Source: Saprospiraceae bacterium (lineage in GTDB: Bacteria > Bacteroidota > Bacteroidia > Chitinophagales > Saprospiraceae). From it: a stretch of DNA of 64,000 nucleotides. The notes beneath the pieces are model-generated. The model had not been told where the DNA came from and did no database searches. It saw only the letters and a list, made by a program, of their open reading frames with translations. Positions 18,164 through 26,260 of this stretch are shown here, piece after piece. The translations under genes and the position numbers were made by a program. Each line of letters starts with the position of its first letter. Position 1 is the stretch's first letter. The stretch spans positions 1 through 64,000 of the forward strand of contig JANWVR010000062.1 of the NCBI GenBank assembly GCA_025056735.1. The letters run 5' to 3'.

Positions 18164-19022
18164 CCCGATGTTCCTCTCCGCCTTAGACATCCTGACCGGC
18201 GCGCTGGGCGTGTTCATCGTGCTCAACTTCCTCAACACGCGCATGATGGGTACCGGGCCGCACACGCCAACGCCACCCATCGCTCAGCAAACGACTGAAA
18301 AAAAGGAGAAGGAAAAAACACAGCCCCACAAGCCGACGCCGCAGCGCCGCCCACAGCCAGAACAGCGCCCGACGCCGGCGCCCAAACCCACACCTGCTGT
18401 TGCGGAAAAGCCGCAACCCAAACCCGAGACGACGGCGCCCGAGCCGAAACCCGAGCCCGCAGACCCACTACCGCCCGCACCGCCGCAAGACCCTGTAGCC
18501 GTGGACTTGATGAAGCAGACCAAAGGCGATGTAACCCTCCTGCTCCAACAGGAAGGCGTGGCCAAACAAAGCGTCGAGTTCATGCTCAAACAGGGCAATC
18601 AGGTGTGGAAACCCGGACGCGCCGGCAAGTACCAGACCGACGACTTCCAATACGAGAAGAGCCTGAACTACTTCTATCAGGCGCGCATCAAGCCCGGCCG
18701 TTACGAAGTGTGGGTGCGCGTCAAGAAACGCACCAACGCCTCCGGGCAACAACCCTTCGCCCTGTACGGCAAGATCGTGCAACCCGGCTACCGCAGCATC
18801 ACGCACAACTTCGGCGCCTTCGCCACCTCCAGCAGCGAATGGACGCTCGCCGGCACGCTCACCATTCTGAACAACGCGCTCAACTACCAGTCGGCGCTGC
18901 CGCCCGCAGCAGCGGCTAAACCTGCCGACGATGCCGCACCCGCGCCGCCGGCTCCTGCAACGCCTACTCCCACTAACTCACCTCGACCTGAACCCAAACG
19001 CAGCGGCAAATGGGGCCGCTGA
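18141..19022 (+). CDS. ExbD/MotB-like protein with TonB-like proline-rich arm and novel C-terminal domain
   Basis: The protein has 293 residues from the ATG at 18141. One membrane helix lies near the N-terminus (NPMFLSALDILTGALGVFIV). Asp16 sits at the place of the proton-binding aspartate of ExbD, TolR and MotB, just before the helix. Residues ~45-125 form a Pro/Lys/Glu-rich rod (KPTPQRRPQPEQRPTPAP), which resembles the periplasm-spanning arm of TonB. A folded C-terminal domain of ~130 residues follows (VAKQSVEFMLKQGNQVWKPG, YEVWVRVKKR) that I cannot assign and that is neither an obvious TonB nor an OmpA domain. A second Pro/Ala tail ends it. The partner channel gene lies 68 bp downstream. 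The architecture suggests a stator arm or energy transducer. Confidence 0.68.
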   Translation: MANHKSVNPMFLSALDILTGALGVFIVLNFLNTRMMGTGPHTPTPPIAQQTTEKKEKEKTQPHKPTPQRRPQPEQRPTPAPKPTPAVAEKPQPKPETTAPEPKPEPADPLPPAPPQDPVAVDLMKQTKGDVTLLLQQEGVAKQSVEFMLKQGNQVWKPGRAGKYQTDDFQYEKSLNYFYQARIKPGRYEVWVRVKKRTNASGQQPFALYGKIVQPGYRSITHNFGAFATSSSEWTLAGTLTILNNALNYQSALPPAAAAKPADDAAPAPPAPATPTPTNSPRPEPKRSGKWGR

Positions 19023-19090
19023 TGCGCGCGGCGCATTCAACACCGCTTTTCTTTCTCTTTCATTCGCTCACTCAAAAGCATTCCAACGCC

Positions 19091-19909
19091 ATGTTTGCTC
19101 AAAAAAATAGCCACATCGCATACAGCTTCGGCCTGACGGCCATCGTGCTCGCCATCGTCGCTGCCGGTTACTACATGTCGCCGGTGGGCTCCTTCGCCGA
19201 GACGCTCTTCTTTGCGCTGGGCGGCAAAATGCCCGAAGGCCTCATCCAGGGAGCGATTTACTTCTGCTTCTTCACGGCCATCTTCGGCGTCAATGCACTG
19301 ACGACCCGGCTGCGCCGCGAGCAGTACGCCTTCACGGCCCGCCTGCTGCCCGAAACGGAGCAGTACGTGCTGTACCCCGAAGACGTCAACCAGATCAAAC
19401 TGAACACCATCGAAGTGGAGCGCCACTTGGGCCAGAGCATCGTAACCGACCTTATCAAGCAGGCGGCCACCAAGTTCCGCGCCAGCCATTCGCCCGCTGA
19501 AGCGTTAGCCATGGTGGAAACGGTGAGCGACATGCACCGCAAATCGTTTGAGCGCGAGTTCTGGGTGGTGAATACCTGCCAGACCCTCATCCCGGCTTTC
19601 GGCTTTCTGGGTACGGTGCTGGGCATGGCCGCCGCCATTTTAAACATGGGCAAGGTGCAGCCCACGGCTCAGGCCGCGCCCTCCATGGGTACGGTTGCTG
19701 CCGCTGTGCCGCAGGCCACGATCAGTACCGCCGATATCTCGACGCTCATTGATAGCCTCGGCACAGCTTTCTTCACCACCATCTTAGCCATCGTGCTGGG
19801 CATCGTCGTGAGCGTGGTAGTCAAGCGCTTAGAAACGCGCGTAGAGGACTTCCTCACCGGCAGCAAGCGCTACGTTGTCGAGAATTTAGTGAACCGCATT
19901 CATTTGTGA
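19091..19909 (+). CDS. MotA/TolQ/ExbB-family ion channel subunit
   Basis: The protein has 272 residues from the ATG at 19091 (MFAQKNSHIAYSFGL). It has four membrane helices, roughly SFGLTAIVLAIVAAGYYM, LIQGAIYFCFFTAIFGVNAL, TLIPAFGFLGTVLGMAAAIL and LGTAFFTTILAIVLGIVVSVV. A ~110-residue cytoplasmic loop separates the second from the third. The third and fourth helices carry the family signature of the TolQ/ExbB/MotA proton channel. With the ExbD-like protein upstream it should form a proton- or sodium-driven stator that passes energy across the envelope. An Ala/Gln-rich insert precedes the last helix. A strong terminator follows at once, which closes the operon. Confidence 0.82.
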   Translation: MFAQKNSHIAYSFGLTAIVLAIVAAGYYMSPVGSFAETLFFALGGKMPEGLIQGAIYFCFFTAIFGVNALTTRLRREQYAFTARLLPETEQYVLYPEDVNQIKLNTIEVERHLGQSIVTDLIKQAATKFRASHSPAEALAMVETVSDMHRKSFEREFWVVNTCQTLIPAFGFLGTVLGMAAAILNMGKVQPTAQAAPSMGTVAAAVPQATISTADISTLIDSLGTAFFTTILAIVLGIVVSVVVKRLETRVEDFLTGSKRYVVENLVNRIHL

Positions 19910-19932
19910 TCGTTGTATTGCCTGACCAACCG

Positions 19933-19968
19933 ACGGCGCCCTCCTTGCAGAGCGGCGCCGTTTTTTTT
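19933..19968 (+). terminator. Intrinsic terminator
   Basis: CGGCGCC and GGCGCCG form a 7-bp GC stem (8 with the flanking A-T) around a 13-nt loop, followed by eight T. It ends the barrel/zinc-ribbon/ExbD-like/ExbB-like unit. Confidence 0.85.
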
Positions 19969-20068
19969 ATGGAACACGCACGGGAGCGCAAGACTCGAGG
20001 CCAGCGAAGATAAGCGCGTTTGCCTCGCGAGTTCGCCCGGCCATCGCAAGTGGTTCCCATGCAAACCC

Positions 20069-20076
20069 TACCTTTG
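20069..20076 (+). promoter_or_regulatory. Promoter -7 box
   Basis: TACCTTTG is a perfect TAnnTTTG box 41 bp before the DUF1573 lipoprotein start. No TTG is found at the right distance upstream. Confidence 0.5.
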
Positions 20077-20117
20077 CCCGCTCGTTTAATATGCTATTCC
20101 GTTTAACCCATCCCACT

Positions 20118-20603
20118 ATGCAGCGCCTGTTTGTCCTTCTGTTCTCAGCCATTCTCTGGGGCATGGCTTGTCATTCAACTAAAGAGGCACGGCCCGCTTC
20201 AGCCCCTACCCCACCCTCTCCGCCGCCCGTTGCAGAAACGCCTCCCGTAGTGCCGCCGCCCGCCCCGGCCGCCCAGACGTCCGCATTTGTTACCTGGGAT
20301 AAAAAATTCATTGACCTGGGCGCCGTCAAGCGCGGCGAAAAGCGGACGATGTTTTTTGAATTCACCAATACCTCCGGCGAAAATGTCCAGATTGACCTCG
20401 TGGACGCCTGCGAATGCACAAAGGTGGAATACCCGCGCCGCGCCATCGAGCCGGGCCAAAAGGGCCGATTGGACGTAACGTTCGACAGCACCGAAAAGGA
20501 AAAAGCGGAGACCATCCGCATCACGATTGTCTTCAAAAACACACACGCGAACGGGCTGCCGCGGATTGAGGTGGTGGAATACGGGTTTGAAGTGAAAAAT
20601 TAA
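20118..20603 (+). CDS. DUF1573 lipoprotein
   Basis: The protein has 161 residues. I choose the ATG at 20118 (MQRLFVLLFSAILWGMAC) because the ATG at 20091 would lie within ~15 nt of the -7 box, about at the transcription start. The signal sequence ends in an imperfect lipobox (WGMAC). A Pro/Ala-rich linker (residues ~25-55) leads to a DUF1573 Ig-like domain (FIDLGAVKRGEKRTMFFEFTN, then CECTKVEYPRRAIEPGQKGRLDV). Such domains are common in exported Bacteroidota proteins and no function is established. GAAAATG-like low-complexity sequence begins in its last codons and runs past the stop. Confidence 0.78.
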   Translation: MQRLFVLLFSAILWGMACHSTKEARPASAPTPPSPPPVAETPPVVPPPAPAAQTSAFVTWDKKFIDLGAVKRGEKRTMFFEFTNTSGENVQIDLVDACECTKVEYPRRAIEPGQKGRLDVTFDSTEKEKAETIRITIVFKNTHANGLPRIEVVEYGFEVKN

Positions 20604-20676
20604 AAGCGAAAAATGAAAAGTGAAAGGGGGGATGGCGCAATTTGGTTAGAAATGACAGGTAAACGCAGACCAATTT

Positions 20677-23600
20677 ATGCTTAGACTTGCTATTTGTTTT
20701 GGCCGAATGGGTTTGGCTATAGCCATGCTCTTCATCGCCAATGGTTTATGGGCTCAGACGGTGGAGCATTTGCGCGGGCTTTCGTGGCGCAATCTTGGGC
20801 CGGGCGCGATGTCGGGGCGCATTACGGCGCTGGCTTGCGACCCGGTGAACCCGCACATTATTTACGCTGGAGCGGCCTCGGGCGGTGTTTGGCGCAGCCG
20901 CAGCGGCGGCACGAACTGGGAGCCTATTTTTGATGCGGCCCCTACTCAGAGCGTGGGCGCTATTGCCATTCATCCTCAAAACCCAGACCTCATCTGGGTG
21001 GGCACAGGGGAGGGAAACCCGCGCAATTCGCAGAACTTTGGCGTCGGCATTTTCAAATCCATAGACGGCGGCCGCACGTGGCAGCACATGGGTTTGGAGA
21101 AAACGCGCGCCATTCACCGTGTGCTGTTGCACCGCGACAACCCAGAGGTAGTGTGGGCCGGAGTGCTTGGTTCACCGTATGGCCCCACGGAGGAGCGAGG
21201 TGTCTATAAGAGCACCGACGGCGGCCGCACGTGGCGGCGCGTGCTGTTTGTCAACGGCCTGACGGGGTGCGCCGAATTGGTCGCCGACCCGAGCAATCCG
21301 AACAAACTCTTCGTCGCTATGTGGGAGTACCAGCGCTGGCCCTGGCACTTCAAATCGGGCGGCTCCGGCTCCGGCTTATACGTCTCCTACGACGGCGGCG
21401 AAACCTGGGAAAAACGCACCGACCGCGACGGCCTGCCCAAAGGCGAACTGGGCCGCATCGGTATTGCCATCGCCCGCAGCAAACCCAATGTGGTGTACGC
21501 CCTCGTCGAAGCCGAAGAAAACGCCCTCTACCGCAGCGACGACGGCGGACGCACCTGGCGCAAAACCACCTCCGAAAACGTGGGCGGCAGGCCGTTCTAT
21601 TACGCCGAAATCTACGTGGACCCCAAAAACGAAAACCGCCTCTACAGCCTGCACACCTACCTGAACCGCAGCGAAGACGGCGGCAAAACCTTCGAGACCT
21701 GGATCGGCTGGAAAATTCACTTAGACCACCACGCCTTCTGGATACACCCCGACAACCCCGATTACATCATCAACGGCAACGACGGCGGCCTCAACATCAC
21801 CTACGATGGCGGCCGTACCTGGCGCTACGCGGAGAACATTCCAGTGGGTCAGTTTTATCACGTCAACATAGACAACGACGTGCCCTACAACGTCTATGGC
21901 GGCCTACAGGACAACGGCTCCTGGGTCGGCCCGTCGGCCGTGTGGCGCAGCGGCGGCATCCGAAACTCCGACTGGCAAGAGGTGTTCTTCGGCGATGGCT
22001 TCGATGTCGTACCCCGGCGCGACGACAACCGCTACCTCTTCGCCATGTCGCAGGGCGGAGAGCTGCACTACATTGACCGCAAAACCGGACACACGCAGTA
22101 CATCCGACCGCTGCACCCCGAAGGCATCCCACTTCGCTTCAACTGGAATGCACCCATCGCCCAAGACCCGTTCCGCGACGGCGGCATCTACTACGGCAGC
22201 CAATTTCTGCACTATTCGCCCGACTACGGACAGACGTGGGAAATCCTGTCGCCCGACCTGACGACCAACGACACCACCAAGCAAAAGCAGCGCCAATCGG
22301 GCGGGCTGACACCCGACGTTACGGGCGCTGAAAACCACTGCACCCTGCTGGCCATAGCCCCCAGCCCGGCGGAAAAAGGCGTCATCTGGGTGGGCACCGA
22401 CGATGGGCATCTGCAACTGACGCGCGACGGCGGCCGCACGTGGCAAAACCTGACCGACCGCCTGCCCGATTGCCCGAAAAACGCCTGGATACCGCACATT
22501 GAAGTCTCCGCGCGCAACGCCGGCGAGGCCTTCGTCGTCGTCAACAACTACCGCCAAAACGACTGGCGCCCTTACCTCTACCACACGACTGACTACGGCC
22601 GCAAATGGAAGCGGTTGGCCGATGAAAAAGACGTAGCCGCCTTTTGCCTGTCGGTCGTGCAAGACCCGGAAGTGCCCCAACTGCTCTTCCTCGGCACCGA
22701 CCAGGGCCTCTACTTCAGCCTCGACTACGGCAAAACCTGGACAGCCTGGCCCCGCCCTACGCCCGACAAGCCCAACGGCCTGCCCGCCATGCCGGTGCAA
22801 GACATGAAAATACACCCGCGCGACGGCGACCTTATCCTGGGCACTTTCGGGCGCGGCATCTGGATTTTAGACAACCTGTCCCCCTTGCGCGACTTAGCGA
22901 ACGCCTCGCAAGCCAATAGACCGCTGCGCGCATTGCCGCCTCAAACGGCCTATCTGGCCGCCTGGCGCTCCTACGAGGGTCCGCGCTTTTCAGCCGACGC
23001 CACCTACGAGGCTCCCACTAAAAGCACCACAGCGCGCATTCCAGTCTGGATTAGCCCAGAAATTCTATCCAAAATAGAAAAAAAGGAGGAAAAAACGGAA
23101 AAGGCTGAGCCTGCGCGCGAACCTGCCAGCCGACCGCGCGGACGCGGCCAAAATGCCGCTCCCAAAAAGGAAAAAGCGACTGTCCTCGTCCTTTCTATGC
23201 AGGGCGACACGCTGCGCCGCTGGAAGGCGGATGTGGATACGGGCTTCAACTACATCGTTTGGAACTTAGACACACGCGGCGTGGATTTTCCAAGCAACCG
23301 CGAACCCGATGCCGACCGCTTAGAGCCCGGCGGCGGGCCTGCCGTTCTTCCTGGAACGTATCGCGTCGTTGTGCAGGTGCGCGACCACACCGACTCCACT
23401 ACCGTAACCGTACAGGACGACCCGCGCTTGAGCATTTCCGTGGAGCAACGTCGCGCCAAAGCAGAGGCTCTGCGCCGCTTCTACCCCACCATCGAGCGGG
23501 CCACACAGCTGTACGAACGCCTGAAAAAGGCCGAAAAGACCATCCAGACCGTCGAGAGCGCGTTAGCCAACACGCCCGATAGCCTCAAGAAAGAGGTGCT

Positions 23601-23898
23601 CGAGCGCGGCAAGGCCCTGCGCGACAGCATTGCCATGCTGAAGGAGCTGTTCTTCGCCCAGAAAGAAGGCAAGGGCATTCAGCGCAATCCGGACGGCGTC
23701 AACAGCGCGCTAAACCGCGCCATCAGCTACCTCAGCGCCTCGCCGGGAGCGCCCAATGCCGCCGCGCAAATCGCAGTGCGCGAGGCCGAGAAAACGCTAT
23801 CGGACACCGAAAAGCGCGTAGAAAACGTGTTGGGCAATCCCTGGAGCGAGTATCGCCAGAGGGTAGAGCGAACGCCCGTTTCGCTGTTTCGAGAATAG
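20677..23898 (+). CDS. Secreted Asp-box (BNR/VPS10-like) beta-propeller protein
   Basis: The protein has 1073 residues. A signal peptide (MGLAIAMLFIANGLWAQ, after a short N-terminal stretch) precedes two propeller blocks made of Asp-box repeats: SRSGGTNWEP, SIDGGRTWQH, STDGGRTWRR, SYDGGETWEK, SDDGGRTWRK, TYDGGRTWRY, TRDGGRTWQN, SLDYGKTWTA. This is the glycosyl-hydrolase/sialidase-like VPS10 fold frequent in Bacteroidota. Residues ~800-830 are a charged low-complexity linker. After it comes a FlgD-like Ig fold (FNYIVWNLDTRGVDFPSNREP, LPGTYRVVVQV) and a final coiled-coil region. I see no sialidase RIP motif, so enzymatic activity is doubtful; ligand binding is likelier. A second possible start is the ATG at 20707. 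Confidence 0.82.
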   Translation: MLRLAICFGRMGLAIAMLFIANGLWAQTVEHLRGLSWRNLGPGAMSGRITALACDPVNPHIIYAGAASGGVWRSRSGGTNWEPIFDAAPTQSVGAIAIHPQNPDLIWVGTGEGNPRNSQNFGVGIFKSIDGGRTWQHMGLEKTRAIHRVLLHRDNPEVVWAGVLGSPYGPTEERGVYKSTDGGRTWRRVLFVNGLTGCAELVADPSNPNKLFVAMWEYQRWPWHFKSGGSGSGLYVSYDGGETWEKRTDRDGLPKGELGRIGIAIARSKPNVVYALVEAEENALYRSDDGGRTWRKTTSENVGGRPFYYAEIYVDPKNENRLYSLHTYLNRSEDGGKTFETWIGWKIHLDHHAFWIHPDNPDYIINGNDGGLNITYDGGRTWRYAENIPVGQFYHVNIDNDVPYNVYGGLQDNGSWVGPSAVWRSGGIRNSDWQEVFFGDGFDVVPRRDDNRYLFAMSQGGELHYIDRKTGHTQYIRPLHPEGIPLRFNWNAPIAQDPFRDGGIYYGSQFLHYSPDYGQTWEILSPDLTTNDTTKQKQRQSGGLTPDVTGAENHCTLLAIAPSPAEKGVIWVGTDDGHLQLTRDGGRTWQNLTDRLPDCPKNAWIPHIEVSARNAGEAFVVVNNYRQNDWRPYLYHTTDYGRKWKRLADEKDVAAFCLSVVQDPEVPQLLFLGTDQGLYFSLDYGKTWTAWPRPTPDKPNGLPAMPVQDMKIHPRDGDLILGTFGRGIWILDNLSPLRDLANASQANRPLRALPPQTAYLAAWRSYEGPRFSADATYEAPTKSTTARIPVWISPEILSKIEKKEEKTEKAEPAREPASRPRGRGQNAAPKKEKATVLVLSMQGDTLRRWKADVDTGFNYIVWNLDTRGVDFPSNREPDADRLEPGGGPAVLPGTYRVVVQVRDHTDSTTVTVQDDPRLSISVEQRRAKAEALRRFYPTIERATQLYERLKKAEKTIQTVESALANTPDSLKKEVLERGKALRDSIAMLKELFFAQKEGKGIQRNPDGVNSALNRAISYLSASPGAPNAAAQIAVREAEKTLSDTEKRVENVLGNPWSEYRQRVERTPVSLFRE

Positions 23899-23910
23899 TC
23901 ATTCGCTGGC

Positions 23911-23965
23911 CAGAAGAGGCGTCCTGAAGGCAGCTCCTGCAAAAGACGCCTCTTCTGCCTTTTTT
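23911..23965 (+). terminator. Intrinsic terminator
   Basis: CAGAAGAGGCGTC pairs perfectly with GACGCCTCTTCTG (13 bp) around a 21-nt loop, followed by CC and six T. It ends the propeller gene and reaches almost to the first ATG of the next ORF. Confidence 0.8.
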
Positions 23966-23979
23966 AAATGGAACACCGC

Positions 23980-25620
23980 ATGACCCACGCGCTTCGCATT
24001 GTCGTTGTCGGCTCTTCTACGGCGGCTGGCCAGGGTGCCGAGCCCCCCGAACGGGCGTGGGCGCATCGCTACAGCGAGCATCTGAAGGCGCTGCATCCGG
24101 AGAGCGAGGTGGTCAACTTAGCGCTGGGCGGCCTTCAGACGTTTCACCTCATGCCCACCGGTCACCGCCCGCCGCCGGCGCGCCCCCTGCCCGACCCGGA
24201 GCGCAACATCAGCAAAGCGCTGACGTTCAGGCCCAACGCCATCCTGGTGCAGACGCCCTCCAACGACGCTGCCGCTAACTACGGCGCCTCCGAGCAGCTG
24301 GCCAACTTCGATCTCTTGCTCAAGCATGCTCTGCAGCAAGGTGTTCCAGTTTGGTTCTTTGGCCCGCAACCGCGCAACTTTTTGCCCGAACAGCGGCGCA
24401 TCCAGCGCGAATTGCGCCAGGCCATGCAGGCGCGCTATGGCCCGCTGTTCATAGACGTCTGGGACGCCTTAGCGGATGCCGACGACGGCCTGCTGCCCGA
24501 ATGCGACAGCGGCGACGGAGCGCACCTGAACAACGAGGGGCACGCGCGCATCTTAGCGGCAGTGCTGCGCGCCGACATCCTCGGCGCCCTGAGCCGCGCC
24601 GATCAGGCGCCAGACTACTGGACAAGCCGGGTACCCGTGCTGGCAGAATGGGCCAAACACCGGCCAAAGACGCGCCACCCGCGCGCTTCCCTGCAAAGGC
24701 TGCAAGCCTGGGCGCGCCTCGTACGCCTGCCCAATCTTTTGATTATGGTGCTGGCGCTGGCGTTGCCCTATTGGGCAGTATTGCGCCCGGCCATAGAGCG
24801 GAGCGGTGCAAAGCCCGCCCTGGAAGCCTTTCCTTTTATCGTTTTATCGCTGGCTACGGTGCTGACTGCTGCCGCTGGCTACGTCCTGAACGACTACCAC
24901 GACCGGACGCTGGATGCCCTCAACCGCCCGCACCGCGTGGTGATAGGGCGCTGGCTTTCGCTGAAGCAGGCAAGGCGGCTTTATGGAATGTTGCTGCTGC
25001 TGGCGCTGCTCTCTGGAATAGGGCTGAGCCTGTTGCTGAGCAACGGGCTACTGGCAGCGGTTTTTGTGGGCGCCTCGTTGTTGCTCTCCCTCTACGCCTG
25101 GCGGCTTAAATGCACGCCTCTTGCCGGCAACGCATCGGTGGCGCTGCTGTGTGGGCTGACGCCGCTGCTGCCCTGGATAGCCGAGCGCCCGCACCAGGAG
25201 AGCCTCGCATCATCGAGCACCGGTCAAATGGCGCTGACCTGGCTGGGGGTGTACGCGCTGTTTGCGTTTCTGACCAATCTGTGGCGCGAACAAGTCAAAG
25301 ACTTAGAGGACGCTGCGGGCGATGCAGCCGGCGGCTGCCAGACGCTGCCTGTGCGGCTGGGCATAGCGGCAGCACAACGGGTGGCGGTGGGTACAGGACT
25401 GTTGCTGTCGGCGCTCGCAGGCGGGCTGCTGGGCTGGCAAGCCGAGACCGGAGCAACGGTAACGGCCCTGGCGGCTGGCGTCATTGGCGTGGGCCTGCCC
25501 TCGGCAATGCTGGTGGGTTTGCTCTATCGCGCCTCCGAGCGCCGGCATTTTTCGCAGGTGAGTTTTGGCATAAAAATGCTGATGCTGACAGGACTGCTGG
25601 CCCTGTTGCTGATAAAATGA
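23980..25620 (+). CDS. SGNH/GDSL hydrolase fused to UbiA-family prenyltransferase
   Basis: The protein has 546 residues from the ATG at 23980 (MTHALRIVVVGSSTAAG); the ORF start at 23968 touches the preceding terminator. Residues 1-205 are an SGNH hydrolase: block I GSSTAAGQGA (nucleophile Ser), block II region LALGGLQT, block III SNDAAANYG, and block V DGAHLNNEGH with the Asp/His pair. Residues ~240-546 are a UbiA integral-membrane prenyltransferase with eight to nine helices. They keep both Asp-rich motifs, NDYHDRTLD and DLEDAAGD, so both halves look active. The frame is continuous. The UbiA half is the type that Bacteroidota carry next to maf, often named geranylgeranylglycerol-phosphate geranylgeranyltransferase; the substrate here is not known. 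The hydrolase lacks a signal peptide and should face the cytoplasm. Confidence 0.82.
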   Translation: MTHALRIVVVGSSTAAGQGAEPPERAWAHRYSEHLKALHPESEVVNLALGGLQTFHLMPTGHRPPPARPLPDPERNISKALTFRPNAILVQTPSNDAAANYGASEQLANFDLLLKHALQQGVPVWFFGPQPRNFLPEQRRIQRELRQAMQARYGPLFIDVWDALADADDGLLPECDSGDGAHLNNEGHARILAAVLRADILGALSRADQAPDYWTSRVPVLAEWAKHRPKTRHPRASLQRLQAWARLVRLPNLLIMVLALALPYWAVLRPAIERSGAKPALEAFPFIVLSLATVLTAAAGYVLNDYHDRTLDALNRPHRVVIGRWLSLKQARRLYGMLLLLALLSGIGLSLLLSNGLLAAVFVGASLLLSLYAWRLKCTPLAGNASVALLCGLTPLLPWIAERPHQESLASSSTGQMALTWLGVYALFAFLTNLWREQVKDLEDAAGDAAGGCQTLPVRLGIAAAQRVAVGTGLLLSALAGGLLGWQAETGATVTALAAGVIGVGLPSAMLVGLLYRASERRHFSQVSFGIKMLMLTGLLALLLIK

Positions 25621-25671
25621 GCCGCTGACGCATTCTGGTCATCTGGCGTCTGGCGCATCTTTGCGCCCGTC

Positions 25672-26256
25672 ATGCGCACGAATGGTCTGTTTCCCAACCG
25701 CCCTCTGATTTTGGTGTCCAAAAGCCCGCGCCGTCGGCAGTTGTTGCAGGAGGCCGGTTTTACCTTTAGCGTTCAAGGGCTGGACGTAGATGAGAGTTTC
25801 CCCGACAACATGCCTGTAGAGGAGGTGGCCGAACACCTGGCTCGCCGCAAAGCACACGCCGGGCGGCATTTAATAACCGGCGAGGAGATTTTGATTTCGG
25901 CCGACTCGGTGGTCATCCGCGAGGGCTGCATTTACAACAAGCCTGAAGATTACGAGGAGGCTGCGCACATGCTGCGCCAGCTGTCGGGCGCGCAGCATAC
26001 GGTGATTACAGGTGTCTGCTTGCTGTCCGCCGAGCGCGAACGGTCGTTTTCCGACCGCTCAGAGGTGTTTTTTGAGCCGCTCACAGAAGAGGAAATTGAT
26101 TTTTACATCCGCAATTACCGGCCCTTTGACAAGGCAGGCGCTTATGGCGTGCAGGAATGGGTGGGTTTGTGCAAGATACGCCGCATCGAAGGCTCGTATG
26201 CCAACGTGATGGGCCTGCCGGTGCATCGCGTCTATGCCGAATTGAAGTTTTTTTGA
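25672..26256 (+). CDS. maf: Maf-like nucleotide pyrophosphatase
   Basis: The protein has 194 residues. Maf proteins hydrolyse non-canonical or pyrimidine nucleoside triphosphates (dTTP/UTP or modified bases) to the monophosphate. The N-terminal signature is LILVSKSPRRRQLLQEAGF (SxSPRR). Further conserved points are the KA motif region (EHLARRKA), SADSVV, and the C-terminal DKAGAYGVQEW plus GSYANVMGLP. It follows the fusion gene by 51 bp, with a near-consensus box CATCTTTG at 25656-25663, and is followed after 4 bp by the glycosyltransferase gene, so the latter two are probably cotranscribed. Confidence 0.92.
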   Translation: MRTNGLFPNRPLILVSKSPRRRQLLQEAGFTFSVQGLDVDESFPDNMPVEEVAEHLARRKAHAGRHLITGEEILISADSVVIREGCIYNKPEDYEEAAHMLRQLSGAQHTVITGVCLLSAERERSFSDRSEVFFEPLTEEEIDFYIRNYRPFDKAGAYGVQEWVGLCKIRRIEGSYANVMGLPVHRVYAELKFF

Positions 26257-26260
26257 ACAG

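Noticed and set aside
17900-19909. Zorya-type phage defence system
   Set aside because: The ExbB/ExbD-like pair recalls ZorA/ZorB, but no ZorC, ZorD or ZorE gene lies nearby, and the ExbD-like protein has a Pro-rich arm without an OmpA-like domain.
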